A stretch of DNA of 64,000 nucleotides from Muribaculaceae bacterium (GCA_017548365.1 JAFZAC010000016.1:186001-250000); one strand, 5' to 3'. Positions 36,191 through 45,993 are shown, counted from the first letter of the stretch. Numbers and translations are program-made. Notes: generated from the letters alone by a model not told the origin.

Positions 36191-38104
36191 ATGAGCACTA
36201 TAATTCATTATTCACACCTAAAACTTTCAATCAAGAAGAGCATTTTGGCCATACTATTAATGAGCTTTGTGGTCATGATGCCTGAAAGTGCAGCAGGTCA
36301 AAGCAACGTTAAAGAGCGGGCTCGAGCGTTCTTTGGAGACAACGTTGACCAATATGCCACCTCACTTTCAATTCTTGCTGTGATGAACTATAAACTTGGA
36401 AAGTATCATGACGCATTAGCCTTGCAACAGCAAGCAGTAGACCTTACAGGAGAAAACGGCATGAACATGACTATTCTGGGACTATTTTACCACAACGTAG
36501 GTGATGACGAAACGGCACTTGAAGTACTCACAAAAGCTGAAGAACTGTATAAACAAGAGATTCCTGTCCCCAGCAATGCACTTGATGTGCTCACTATCTT
36601 TTACGCCTCTATAAATGATGTTGAGCACACCAACCGTTTTATTGAAAACTCAGTCAACCAGCTCAAATCATTCATTATCACAACTGTTACCAGCGAGACT
36701 GTGAAGGACGACCGAAAGCGATTCTGGCTAAAATTTGAACAAGTATTTAACTCACTCTTGCTCGAGTGGGAATACAATGTGAGTAGAGAGAACAACACAG
36801 CATTACTCTATGACAACGCCGCCCTATTTGCCAAGGGGTTGATGCTTAATGTAGAAAATAGCGTAAAATCCCACGATGAGTCGAGGCTGAACCTGAGCTG
36901 GAAAGACATAAAGCGACATCTGGGAGACGAAGATATTGCAATTGAGTTTGTCGCGTTTCCTGTGGGAAGCGACAGCACAATGTATGCCGCAATAACAGTA
37001 AAAAACGATTATGACAAGCCACTTTTCACACCACTTTTCGAACAACGACAACTACAAGACATTAAAGACAACGATTATTATGTTACTGGACTCATTTCAG
37101 AGCTAGTGTGGGAACCCTTAGCCGCTGAATTGCATGATGTCAATAACATCTATTTCTCACCCGTAGGTGCATTACACAACATAGCAATTGAACTTGTGCC
37201 ATCAACTGTTATTGCCGGAATGCACATGCACCGCCTTTCTTCGACACGTGAAATCATGGCTCATAACAATTATGAGACACTTAACAATTTCACTCTATAT
37301 GGTGGACTGGATTACATAGTCTCTTCCGATACAATAATGGCTGTGAACAAAAAAAGCGGATACTCACGCAGCAACTCAGAATTTGCAATGCGAGCCGAGT
37401 TTAGGTTGAAAGACAGAGACTATTTTGGATATCTTGAAGGCAGTCTTAAAGAAGTTGACAGCATACAACAGATTTTGAGAGAAAAAAACACAACTAAGCT
37501 CACCGAAGAAAAAGGCACAGAGGAATCATTCAAAGCCCTGAAAGGCGCTAACGTGCAAGTTCTTCATCTCGCCACACATGGCAAATATGTATCGCGTCAA
37601 GAGGCTATAAAGGAATTAACACGTCAGAACTACAAGTTCATTATGCTTGATTCGCTCGACAATTCTCTCTTGAGTGAAGATTACGACCTCACGCGGGCAT
37701 TCATAGTAATGAGTGGCGGGCAAAGTTTATCTCAAATGAGCAACTTGCCTACCAATTTAGATGACGGCATGCTCACCGCACAAGAAATATCACAAATGCA
37801 ATTCAACGACCTCCAGCTAGTGGTACTAAGCGCCTGCGAAACGGCACTTGGCGACATCAACAGCGAAGGAGTGATGGGACTGCAACGAGGCTTTAAGAAG
37901 GCTGGCGCAAAGGCTATAATCATGACCTTATGGAAGGTAGATGACAATGCCACATATTTGCTAATGACCGAGTTTTACAGAAACTTGGCAAAAGGCGACA
38001 ACATTGCCACAGCCTTTGAGAACGCTCGAAACCATTTGCGCAGTATTGAGAAATATTCCAGCTATAAATATTGGGCTCCGTTTATCCTTCTTGACGCCAT
38101 ATAA
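36191..38104 (+). CDS. Exported CHAT-domain protease with TPR repeats
   Basis: A 637-residue protein. A signal peptide covers residues about 10-36 (ending SAAGQ). TPR-like helices follow (ILAVMNYKLGKYHDALALQQ, then LGLFYHNVGDDETALEVL). The C-terminal CHAT domain, a caspase-like fold, has its catalytic His at 463 (LHLATHGKY) and Cys at 549 (VLSACETALG). Both residues of the dyad are present, so it should be active. Most known CHAT proteins act inside the cell in defence or regulation; this one appears to be in the periplasm. It lies 4 nt upstream of the metallophosphatase. Confidence 0.87.
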   Translation: MSTIIHYSHLKLSIKKSILAILLMSFVVMMPESAAGQSNVKERARAFFGDNVDQYATSLSILAVMNYKLGKYHDALALQQQAVDLTGENGMNMTILGLFYHNVGDDETALEVLTKAEELYKQEIPVPSNALDVLTIFYASINDVEHTNRFIENSVNQLKSFIITTVTSETVKDDRKRFWLKFEQVFNSLLLEWEYNVSRENNTALLYDNAALFAKGLMLNVENSVKSHDESRLNLSWKDIKRHLGDEDIAIEFVAFPVGSDSTMYAAITVKNDYDKPLFTPLFEQRQLQDIKDNDYYVTGLISELVWEPLAAELHDVNNIYFSPVGALHNIAIELVPSTVIAGMHMHRLSSTREIMAHNNYETLNNFTLYGGLDYIVSSDTIMAVNKKSGYSRSNSEFAMRAEFRLKDRDYFGYLEGSLKEVDSIQQILREKNTTKLTEEKGTEESFKALKGANVQVLHLATHGKYVSRQEAIKELTRQNYKFIMLDSLDNSLLSEDYDLTRAFIVMSGGQSLSQMSNLPTNLDDGMLTAQEISQMQFNDLQLVVLSACETALGDINSEGVMGLQRGFKKAGAKAIIMTLWKVDDNATYLLMTEFYRNLAKGDNIATAFENARNHLRSIEKYSSYKYWAPFILLDAI

Positions 38105-38108
38105 CGAC

Positions 38109-39584
38109 ATGAGGACAAAAGCTTTACATATTATTATACTTCTTGCTGCGACGATAATTTGTTCCATGACTCCAGCACGTGCCGAGCACCTGATTGTCAT
38201 TGCAACAAATGACACACACAGCCAAATAGAGCCAAATGCAAGCGACAATTTGGGAGGAGTATTTCGCAGAAGGGCATTTTTTGATTATATGCGAGCAAAC
38301 AACAAGAATGTTCTTATTGTTGATGCTGGTGATGCGGTCCAAGGCACGACACTTTATAACCTCTATAAAGGTGAGGTTGAGTATGCTTTACTCGACTCTC
38401 TAAACTATGACATAAGCATCTTGGGAAATCATGACTTTGACAATGGTATTGATGAACTTGCAAAACATTATAAAAACACCAAAGTAACAAAGTTAAGCGC
38501 AAACTACGATTTCACAGGTACTGCCATGGAAGGCGTCATGAAGCCATATGTCATAAAGGAATTCGCAGGAAAGCGAGTGGGATTCTTCGGAATTAACATT
38601 AATCCTGAAGGATTGATTAACCCGACAGATTATAATGGCATGGAATACTCATCATGCGAATCAGTCGCGGATTCCATAGCAAAATACCTCAAAGAAATAG
38701 AGAAAGTTGATTTCACAGTAATGCTTTCACACATAGGGTATGAATCATGGCAAAATAACGAAGACAGCGATTGTGGCATTGCATCAAAATCTCATTATAT
38801 CGACTTGATTATAGGCGCTTATTCACACACCATTTTATCACCCAACGACCCACGCACAAAAGTAAAAAATGCTAACGGCAAGATTGTTACCATTGGTCAA
38901 AACGGAAGGAATGGTAAATACATCGGAGTCTACGATATTGACCTCGACAATTTCACTGTAAAATATGACCAAGTTGCTATGGATACAAGATGGGATAGCC
39001 AGGCACACTACCCAGCAATGAACTCATGGCTGAACAGTTATCGTTCTGAAATAAAATTGTATTTACTTATGCCTATTGGGTATTTTGCAGACACATTTGA
39101 GAATCACACCATTCCAAATGAGTGGTATACAAACGCGTTTCTAGAGATTGCAAGAGAAGACTTGGGCGTTGATAATGTTACAATCTCAATTCAAAATAAA
39201 AGAAGTATTCGCTATGAAATACCGACAGGATTTCTTACAAGAGAATCATTATTACAGAGCAATCCATTTTCAAACCAATTAGTTATCATAGAACTAGATG
39301 GATATTCGCTTACAAAATTTCTTCAAAAAATAATAGAAGATGATAATTTTCAATCAGGAAGGGATTCTATACTTATTAGTTTGTCAATAGAAGGAGAACT
39401 AGACAACATAAAAACAAACAGGAAATATCGCATAATAATGAGCGATTATTTGCATTCCTATTTATCTTCTATCTATAATATTAAAAATCAAGTTATTTAT
39501 AAGGATCCTGTCACTATTAGCATTCGTCTCACCGACTATGTTATCGGCAAAACCATCTCTAATAAACGAATTTCTTATAAATAA
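38109..39584 (+). CDS. Exported 5'-nucleotidase-like metallophosphatase
   Basis: A 491-residue UshA/YfkN-like protein. The signal peptide MRTKALHIIILLAATIICSM ends at ARA. The calcineurin-like domain has ligands D35 and H37 (TNDTHS), GDAVQG, GNHDFD and SHIGY. Where UshA-type enzymes have GGHS, this one has GAYSH: Y238 replaces the expected metal-binding His, with H240 next. Catalysis may be altered. A C-terminal 5'-nucleotidase domain follows, coded by more AT-rich DNA than its neighbours. The frame is open 35 codons upstream, but that part overlaps the CHAT gene; the ATG at 38109 starts the signal peptide. Confidence 0.82.
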   Translation: MRTKALHIIILLAATIICSMTPARAEHLIVIATNDTHSQIEPNASDNLGGVFRRRAFFDYMRANNKNVLIVDAGDAVQGTTLYNLYKGEVEYALLDSLNYDISILGNHDFDNGIDELAKHYKNTKVTKLSANYDFTGTAMEGVMKPYVIKEFAGKRVGFFGININPEGLINPTDYNGMEYSSCESVADSIAKYLKEIEKVDFTVMLSHIGYESWQNNEDSDCGIASKSHYIDLIIGAYSHTILSPNDPRTKVKNANGKIVTIGQNGRNGKYIGVYDIDLDNFTVKYDQVAMDTRWDSQAHYPAMNSWLNSYRSEIKLYLLMPIGYFADTFENHTIPNEWYTNAFLEIAREDLGVDNVTISIQNKRSIRYEIPTGFLTRESLLQSNPFSNQLVIIELDGYSLTKFLQKIIEDDNFQSGRDSILISLSIEGELDNIKTNRKYRIIMSDYLHSYLSSIYNIKNQVIYKDPVTISIRLTDYVIGKTISNKRISYK

Positions 39585-39730
39585 TCAAACCTCCCAAACT
39601 TAAGCATATAATTTGTCGAACCCACAAAAACGACAATTGTTTTTTTACTAATCTCTCACCCAAAGTTGTTAAAAAAAGTAATTCTAGGTTTTTTATTGGA
39701 AAATATGTTCATTAGTTGGCTAATTTTCAC

Positions 39731-39738
39731 TAATTTTG
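39731..39738 (+). promoter_or_regulatory. -7 box of the mreB operon
   Basis: TAATTTTG matches the -7 consensus. No -33 TTG lies 19-21 nt upstream. The leader to the mreB ATG is about 110 nt. Confidence 0.5.
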
Positions 39739-39774
39739 CAGTCTGAATAAAATGTATTGTAACCAATGTGACGG

Positions 39775-39829
39775 TTATGATGCATGTATGGTTGTGATTA
39801 ACAGCCAAGTATGCATTAAATCATCATAA
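39775..39829 (+). promoter_or_regulatory. Structured 5' leader of mreB
   Basis: An outer helix pairs 39775-39782 (TTATGATG) with 39822-39829 (CATCATAA), perfect. Inside it, 39790-39795 (GGTTGT) pairs with 39801-39806 (ACAGCC), one G-U, around a 5-nt loop. The fold ends 20 nt before the mreB start. It could control translation or transcript stability. Confidence 0.45.
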
Positions 39830-39849
39830 AAACCATAAAGATATAAGAT

Positions 39850-40869
39850 ATGGGATTATTCTCATTTACTCAAGAAATCGCTGTTGACTTAGGAACAGCC
39901 ATTACAATTATTATCCACAACGATAAGATAGTAATTGACGAGCCATCGGTAGTAGCACTCGACACCAAGACTCAGAAGCTTATGGCAGTGGGTGAAACCG
40001 CCCGCGAAATGCGCGGCAAGGTACACGAGGGCATCAAGACCGTCCGCCCACTTCGCGACGGTGTGATTGCCGACTTCAACGCCGCCGAGCTGATGATTCG
40101 CGGAATGATTAAGAAGGTGAGTCAAAAGAATCACTGGTTCTCACCATCATTGCGAATGGTTGTGTGCATTCCTTCGGGTTCTACCGAGGTGGAGATTCGT
40201 GCCGTTCGCGACTCAAGCGAGCACGCTGGCGGACGAGACGTGTACATGATTTACGAACCTATGGCAGCTGCCCTAGGTATTGGAATCGACGTTCTCGCTC
40301 CCGAGGGCAACATGATTGTTGATATAGGTGGTGGAACCACCGAGATTGCCGTAATCTCGCTTGGTGGTATCGTGAGCAACAAGAGTATACGTATCGCAGG
40401 TGACGACCTCACCGAGGACATTCGCGAGCACATGCGTCGCGCTCACAATGTGAAGGTGGGAGAACGCACTGCTGAGTTGATTAAGATTCACGTTGGTTCG
40501 GCCCTTACCGAGCTTGACACCCCACCCGATGACTTTATCGTTCATGGTCCTAACCAGATGACGGCATTGCCAATGGAGGTACCCGTGTCGTATCAAGAGA
40601 TTAGCCACTGCATTGAGAAATCAATCTCCAAGATTGAGGCTGCAGTGCTGAGCGCTCTTGAGCAGACACCTCCTGAGCTCTACAGCGATATTGTGAAGAA
40701 CGGTGTATATTTGGCAGGTGGAGGTGCTTTGCTGCGCGGTTTGGATCGTCGTTTGACCGACAAGATTGGAATTCCATTCCATGTTGCCGATGACCCATTG
40801 CACGCTGTTGCCAAGGGTACTGGAGTAGCATTGAAGAACATTAAACGATTCAAGTTCTTGAAGCGCTAA
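39850..40869 (+). CDS. mreB: Rod shape-determining protein MreB
   Basis: A 339-residue actin homologue that organises the elongasome beneath the inner membrane. The actin-family phosphate motifs are present: VDLGTAITIII (usually GTANT), the GGGTTEIAVISLGG phosphate-2 motif and the late GGGALLRGLDR adenosine motif. It leads the mreBCD-mrdA-rodA operon. The first Asn of the usual GTANT loop is Ile here, a small divergence. Confidence 0.95.
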   Translation: MGLFSFTQEIAVDLGTAITIIIHNDKIVIDEPSVVALDTKTQKLMAVGETAREMRGKVHEGIKTVRPLRDGVIADFNAAELMIRGMIKKVSQKNHWFSPSLRMVVCIPSGSTEVEIRAVRDSSEHAGGRDVYMIYEPMAAALGIGIDVLAPEGNMIVDIGGGTTEIAVISLGGIVSNKSIRIAGDDLTEDIREHMRRAHNVKVGERTAELIKIHVGSALTELDTPPDDFIVHGPNQMTALPMEVPVSYQEISHCIEKSISKIEAAVLSALEQTPPELYSDIVKNGVYLAGGGALLRGLDRRLTDKIGIPFHVADDPLHAVAKGTGVALKNIKRFKFLKR

Positions 40870-41039
40870 TCCAGTTAATCATCCATCAGTAAAAGAGACC
40901 CGTTTTTCAAAGCACACAGCTCTCCACAAGGCTACTACCACACCTGGCGCCTTTTGCAGGTCGCAGGTCAAGAATAACACATTTCATGGTATTAGCCTTG
41001 TGTTGTATGCATACTTAAGGTTTACAGCACCCGCAAGAA
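40870..41039 (+). ncRNA. Structured mreB-mreC intergenic element (candidate cis-acting RNA)
   Basis: This 170-nt spacer contains a perfect 10-bp inverted repeat, CACAAGGCTA (40925-40934) with TAGCCTTGTG (40993-41002). Between the arms a small hairpin can form (ACCTG with CAGGT). It shares GTATGCAT with the mreB leader. No T-tract follows, so it is not a simple terminator. Confidence 0.35.
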
Positions 41040-41915
41040 ATGAATAACCTAATAAACTTCTTCATAAAAAATAGTTCGTGGTTCATCTTCGCATTCTATG
41101 TGATTTTGAGCCTCACACTACTTTTTGGCTCCAATCCTTACCAGCAGAGTGTCTATCTGACCTCGGCCAACGGCACTGTTTCCACTATTTCAAAGAGTGT
41201 AAATAGCGCATCCAACTATTTTAACCTTAAGGAGATAAATGAAGACTTGCATCTTCAGAATGCCAATCAAAAAATGGAGATTCTGGCCTTGCAAGCAAAG
41301 CTCAACGAGCTGGAGCTCAAATATGGTGCCAAACCTGGTGAAGAAGTAAGCGGTAAAGGCAACTACACATTCATTTCGGCCCACGTGATAAGCAACAGTG
41401 TAGTTAACCCCAACAACTACATCACCATTGACCGAGGCAGTGCCGATGGCATTGAGCCCTATATGGGTGTTATGGACATGAACGGCGTGGTGGGTATTGT
41501 TGATGCGGTCAATGCCCACTCGTCCCGTGTAATGTCGATTCTTCATCAAGACACCAAAATCACCTGCGAGCTCAAGGGAAATGGAAACTTTGGATTACTG
41601 GTGTGGGACGGAAAGAGTACCGACCATGCCATCCTGAAGGACCTTCCCAAAGTAGACGACTACCACGTGGGCGACACTGTTGTGACGAGCAGCAGCTCAC
41701 TGAGTTTTCCTCCTGGTTTCATGGTGGGTGTTGTAGAACGTGTCTCTCCCACAAACAAGAAAGACAGTTTTATGACGCTTATTGTGAAACTCACCTGCAA
41801 GATCACCCACTTGAGTAACGTTCATGTAATCAAGAACAACATGAAGGACGAGCTCAAGCAACTGGAATCGACAGATGCCACAACTCTTAAAGAGGAAGGA
41901 GGGATGAAACGATGA
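41040..41915 (+). CDS. mreC: Rod shape-determining protein MreC
   Basis: A 291-residue bitopic protein. One N-terminal transmembrane helix (WFIFAFYVILSLTLLFG) is followed by a coiled coil (residues about 60-95) and a periplasmic beta-barrel domain. The signature YITIDRGSADGIEPYMGV is typical of MreC. It links MreB to the periplasmic synthases and activates PBP2. It overlaps mreD by 4 nt (ATGA). Confidence 0.93.
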   Translation: MNNLINFFIKNSSWFIFAFYVILSLTLLFGSNPYQQSVYLTSANGTVSTISKSVNSASNYFNLKEINEDLHLQNANQKMEILALQAKLNELELKYGAKPGEEVSGKGNYTFISAHVISNSVVNPNNYITIDRGSADGIEPYMGVMDMNGVVGIVDAVNAHSSRVMSILHQDTKITCELKGNGNFGLLVWDGKSTDHAILKDLPKVDDYHVGDTVVTSSSSLSFPPGFMVGVVERVSPTNKKDSFMTLIVKLTCKITHLSNVHVIKNNMKDELKQLESTDATTLKEEGGMKR

Positions 41916-42430
41916 AAAACACATTGTTCCATTTCCTAATACTCTTTGTAGCCCTGCTGGTGGCACAAGTGATTTGCAGCAAGATAATCCTCTTTGGGGT
42001 AGCAATGCCTGTGATATACATTTACTTAATATTGAGGCTGCCCATGAACTACTCGTTGAACTGGACACTTACAATAGCATTCCTGTTCGGTCTTTTTATT
42101 GACATGTTCAATAACACTCAGGGTATGAATGCACTAGCATGCACAGTAATGACAATGTCGCGCCGTCCAGTCTTCAACCTGTTCATACTCAAGGATGACG
42201 AAGACAACGACCCTATCCCATCGATGGACTCACTGGGCATCACCGACTATCTCAAATACATGGCTACCCTTGTAACAATCTATTGTACAGTATTGTTCTT
42301 GACACAAGCCTTCACATTGCACAACATTGGACTCACACTGATGCGCATCATCGCCAGCAGCGTGCTATCTATATTATTGATTTTTGGTATCGACAGTTTA
42401 GTAAGCACCGAACGTGAGAAAAGATTATAA
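41912..42430 (+). CDS. mreD: Rod shape-determining protein MreD
   Basis: A 172-residue polytopic inner-membrane protein with about five hydrophobic helices. It has the family-typical LTIAFLFGLFIDMFNNTQGMN stretch shortened to the core FGLFIDMFNN. It couples to MreC in the elongasome and overlaps mrdA by 17 nt. Confidence 0.9.
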   Translation: MKNTLFHFLILFVALLVAQVICSKIILFGVAMPVIYIYLILRLPMNYSLNWTLTIAFLFGLFIDMFNNTQGMNALACTVMTMSRRPVFNLFILKDDEDNDPIPSMDSLGITDYLKYMATLVTIYCTVLFLTQAFTLHNIGLTLMRIIASSVLSILLIFGIDSLVSTEREKRL

Positions 42431-44447
42431 TTTAGAGAAGAGGAAGTTTATTATAGGCGGCTTTATTGTCGTCATTGTTGCTATCTACCTGTGGAAACTA
42501 TTTGACCTGCAGATAGCCGATGACAAGTATCGCGAGATAGCCGTGAGCAATGCTCGTTCGACCAAAATCACTCACCCATCACGAGGTCAAATCTATGACC
42601 GTAACGGCAAACTTGTTGTATATAACGAACCTGCCTATGATCTTGTCCTTGTGCCTAAAGATGTTCAAGAGTTTGACACCGCTACCATGTGCAAGATTCT
42701 GCAGCTTAAGCGAGAAGACTTTGACTTGCTGTGGAAAAACATGAGCGATCCCAAGAAGAACAAGAACTACAGCGCCACTACTCCACAGCCCTTAGTCCAG
42801 AACCTCGATTCGACAACCTACGGCCGCTTGCAGGAAATTCTTTATCGATTCCCGGGATTTGATATTTCGCAACGTATTATCAGGCGCTACAACTATGTGG
42901 CAGCTGCCAACATTTTGGGTGACATCCGTGAGGTAAATGCCGAGGATATTGAACGAGACAGCGACAACTACTACATCCCTGGCGATTACACAGGAGACCT
43001 TGGTATCGAAAAGAGCTATGAGAAATACCTGCGTGGAGTGAAAGGCAAGGAAATCCTCATTCGCGATGCTACAGGCAAGATAAAAGGCCGCTATAACGAC
43101 GGAAAAGACGATGTCGCACCAATCGCAGGCAAAGACCTGCAAATGAGTATAGATATCGACTTACAGCGCTTTGGAGAGAAAATCATGCGCGGAAAACGAG
43201 GCGCTATTGTTGCCATTGAGCCGAGAACTGGAGAAGTTTTAGCACTTGTAACCAGTCCAACCTACGACCCGGCAATTCTTGTGGGCAAAGACCGCGGCAA
43301 GAACTATTCTAAACTAGTGTCCGATCCCAGCAAGCCACTCTTTGACCGCGCCATTATGGCTGCTTATCCTCCTGGTTCTACTTTCAAGCCCACCCAGGGT
43401 CTTATTTTCAAGCAGGAAGGCATCATCGACAACAACACATCCTATCCTTGCTACGGCGGTTACATCAACAAAGGTCTGAAAATTGGCTGCCACGGCCACG
43501 GCTCCCCTATCGCCCTTCAGCCAGCTATTGCCACTTCGTGCAACGGATACTTCTGCTGGGGACTGTACTATATGCTCAACAACAAAAAGTATGGTGGTCT
43601 AGAGAAATCGTTTACCGTATGGAAAGACTATATGGTATCGATGGGTTATGGCTACAAGCTTAAGATTGACCTACCTGGAGAGAGCCGAGGCTTCATCCCC
43701 AACTATCAGTTCTACAACAAGATGATTGGTGAAGACAAGTGGGGAGCCAATTCTATTATATCTATTGCAATTGGTCAGGGCGAAATCATGTCAACACCGT
43801 TGCAAATTGCAAATCTCAGCGCAACTATTGCAAATCGAGGCTATTATATCACCCCCCATGTAGTGAAGCAAATCAGGGACCTGGGCATTTCAAAGGAATA
43901 TACCGAGCACCACCGCACTAAAATCAACACCGAATATTACAACGACATCGCAACTGGCATGAGGATGGCAGTTGTGGGTGGTACTTGTAGGGGCGCCAAC
44001 CTTCCCGGCCTTGATGTGTGTGGCAAGACAGGTACTGTTCAGAACCCACACGGCCGTGACCACTCGGTATTCATGGGATTTGCGCCCAAAGATGACCCCA
44101 AGATTGCAATCTGTGTCTATGTAGAGAACGCCGGTTTTGGTGCTCAAGTAGCCGTGCCACTTGGAGCTATGGTTCTTGAACGATACTTGCGCGGTGCAAG
44201 TGACGAGATAGAAAACAGGGCAACCAAGTGGAGCGACAGTTGGCTTGAGGATGCACCTCCCGTAGTTGAACAGGACCAGATGCAAGAAGACACCACAACC
44301 CGTCCAACTAAAACCCAAAACACTGCCAGCACCTCAGTCCCTGGTGATGACAACAGTTTCCCTGTGAGGAATTGGCCTCATGAGAATGCTGTGATTCCAA
44401 ACAAATCTAGTTCTTTCATTTCACGCAATGGCATATACAAAGGATAA
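42414..44447 (+). CDS. mrdA: Penicillin-binding protein 2 (elongasome transpeptidase)
   Basis: A 677-residue class B PBP that cross-links peptidoglycan during cell elongation. An N-terminal membrane helix (FIIGGFIVVIVAIYLWKLF) is followed by the pedestal domain (SRGQIYDRNGKLVVYNEPAY). In the transpeptidase domain the SxxK Ser is near residue 320 (PPGSTFKP), the SxN motif is in SCNGYF and KTG is in CGKTGTVQN. The tail after residue about 600 is proline/threonine-rich. It overlaps mreD and rodA, so translation is coupled. Confidence 0.95.
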   Translation: MRKDYNLEKRKFIIGGFIVVIVAIYLWKLFDLQIADDKYREIAVSNARSTKITHPSRGQIYDRNGKLVVYNEPAYDLVLVPKDVQEFDTATMCKILQLKREDFDLLWKNMSDPKKNKNYSATTPQPLVQNLDSTTYGRLQEILYRFPGFDISQRIIRRYNYVAAANILGDIREVNAEDIERDSDNYYIPGDYTGDLGIEKSYEKYLRGVKGKEILIRDATGKIKGRYNDGKDDVAPIAGKDLQMSIDIDLQRFGEKIMRGKRGAIVAIEPRTGEVLALVTSPTYDPAILVGKDRGKNYSKLVSDPSKPLFDRAIMAAYPPGSTFKPTQGLIFKQEGIIDNNTSYPCYGGYINKGLKIGCHGHGSPIALQPAIATSCNGYFCWGLYYMLNNKKYGGLEKSFTVWKDYMVSMGYGYKLKIDLPGESRGFIPNYQFYNKMIGEDKWGANSIISIAIGQGEIMSTPLQIANLSATIANRGYYITPHVVKQIRDLGISKEYTEHHRTKINTEYYNDIATGMRMAVVGGTCRGANLPGLDVCGKTGTVQNPHGRDHSVFMGFAPKDDPKIAICVYVENAGFGAQVAVPLGAMVLERYLRGASDEIENRATKWSDSWLEDAPPVVEQDQMQEDTTTRPTKTQNTASTSVPGDDNSFPVRNWPHENAVIPNKSSSFISRNGIYKG

Positions 44448-45909
44448 TAATGCAAACGAAAGCAACCGCCTGCTGGCTGCAGTAGACTGGCTCACAGTGT
44501 TCATTTACATTGTGCTGGTGGTAGCTGGAGCTGTGAGTATATATGCGGCAACGACATCAAGCACCAGCCAAATAAGCATGTTTGATCTCGACACCTATGC
44601 CGGCAAGCAGTTCATGTGGATAGGGCTATCGTTTGTGATTGGATTCTCGCTGTTGCTCATTGACCGTCGACTCTATGAAGCCTATGCTTATCCTATATAT
44701 GCGATAATGATTATATTGCTCATTGTCACGGCATTTGTGTCGCCAAATATCAAGGGTTCACATTCATGGCTAAAATTTGGCTCATTCAGCATCCAGCCGG
44801 CGGAGTTTGCCAAAACGGCAACAGCCTTAGCTTTAGCAAAACTCTTCAGCACCTATGGTTTCCAACTCAAAGGCTGGCGCACCTATATCGTTCCTGTAGG
44901 CATTATTTTACTCCCTGTGCTTTGCATCCTACTGGAACGTGAGACAGGTTCGGCACTCGTTTATTTCTCATTGATTTTTGTGCTTTATCGCGAGGGCATG
45001 AACGGATTTGTGCTCTTTGCCACTCTGTGTGCCGTGACCTATTTTGTGGTAGTACTCAAGTTTGCCGGCACACTGATTATGGGTATTCCGTTGGGCAATT
45101 TCATTGTGCTCACATGCGTCATGGTCTTTATCGTCATCATGCTTCTGGTTTATTGCCGTTCCCTTATATTAGGCAGGAATGTTACAATAGGCTACATCGT
45201 GTGTGCGCTTCTTGCTTGGGGGCTCTATGCTATGGGAATTCGCGTCAATGGATATGCATTCTTTTTCACCGTTATTCCTTTGTCGATAATCTACTTGCTA
45301 ATTGGCATGTTCCGTGACGACCTCAACAAGGTACTAACCACGGTAATCTTTGCGGTGATATCAATAATTTTTATGTTCTCGGTGAACATTGTATTCCACC
45401 ATGTTCTAGCGCCGCATCAGCAAAACCGCATCAACATAGCACTCGGTATTGAAGAAGACTTGAAAGACAAGGGATATAACGTGAATCAGTCGAAGATTGC
45501 TATTGGCTCGGGCGGATTCACAGGAAAAGGATTCCTGCAAGGCACCCAGACCAAGCTAAACTATGTGCCTGAGCAGCACACCGACTTCATCTTCTGCACA
45601 ATAGGCGAGGAGCAAGGATTTGTTGGTACTTCGGCGGTGCTCATCCTGTTTTTAATATTAATTCTGAGAGTCATCGCTATTGCCGAACGTCAGCACACGA
45701 CATTCGGGCGAGTCTATGCCTATTGTGTAGCAACGATACTTATCTTCCACCTAACTATCAACATAGGCATGGTGATAGGACTTGTGCCGGTGATTGGTAT
45801 ACCCCTACCCTTCTTCTCCTATGGCGGCTCGTCGCTATGGGGATTCACTATCCTGCTGTTTATCTTGCTGCGAATCGATGCTGTGCGCACCGAGTATGGT
45901 ACTTGGTGA
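44428..45909 (+). CDS. rodA: Peptidoglycan glycosyltransferase RodA
   Basis: A 493-residue SEDS-family polymerase that works with PBP2 to extend glycan strands. About ten transmembrane helices and the family signatures are visible: IQPAEFAKTA, GSGGFTGKGFLQGTQTK, VPEQHTDFIFCTIGEEQG and the C-terminal GIPLPFFSYGGSSLW. It starts 20 nt inside mrdA and is the last gene of the operon. A bidirectional terminator follows. Confidence 0.96.
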   Translation: MAYTKDNNANESNRLLAAVDWLTVFIYIVLVVAGAVSIYAATTSSTSQISMFDLDTYAGKQFMWIGLSFVIGFSLLLIDRRLYEAYAYPIYAIMIILLIVTAFVSPNIKGSHSWLKFGSFSIQPAEFAKTATALALAKLFSTYGFQLKGWRTYIVPVGIILLPVLCILLERETGSALVYFSLIFVLYREGMNGFVLFATLCAVTYFVVVLKFAGTLIMGIPLGNFIVLTCVMVFIVIMLLVYCRSLILGRNVTIGYIVCALLAWGLYAMGIRVNGYAFFFTVIPLSIIYLLIGMFRDDLNKVLTTVIFAVISIIFMFSVNIVFHHVLAPHQQNRINIALGIEEDLKDKGYNVNQSKIAIGSGGFTGKGFLQGTQTKLNYVPEQHTDFIFCTIGEEQGFVGTSAVLILFLILILRVIAIAERQHTTFGRVYAYCVATILIFHLTINIGMVIGLVPVIGIPLPFFSYGGSSLWGFTILLFILLRIDAVRTEYGTW

Positions 45910-45940
45910 TGATAGTAAAATCTGAGTAGAGATATATAAT

Positions 45941-45980
45941 AACAGGAAAGGAGCCCAGTTGAGCTCCTTTCCTGTTTTTA
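45941..45980. terminator. Bidirectional terminator between rodA and the macroglobulin gene
   Basis: A perfect 14-bp stem, AACAGGAAAGGAGC (45941-45954) with GCTCCTTTCCTGTT (45963-45976). A T-run follows on the plus side. Confidence 0.9.
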
Positions 45981-45993
45981 AAACCAGCATTAA

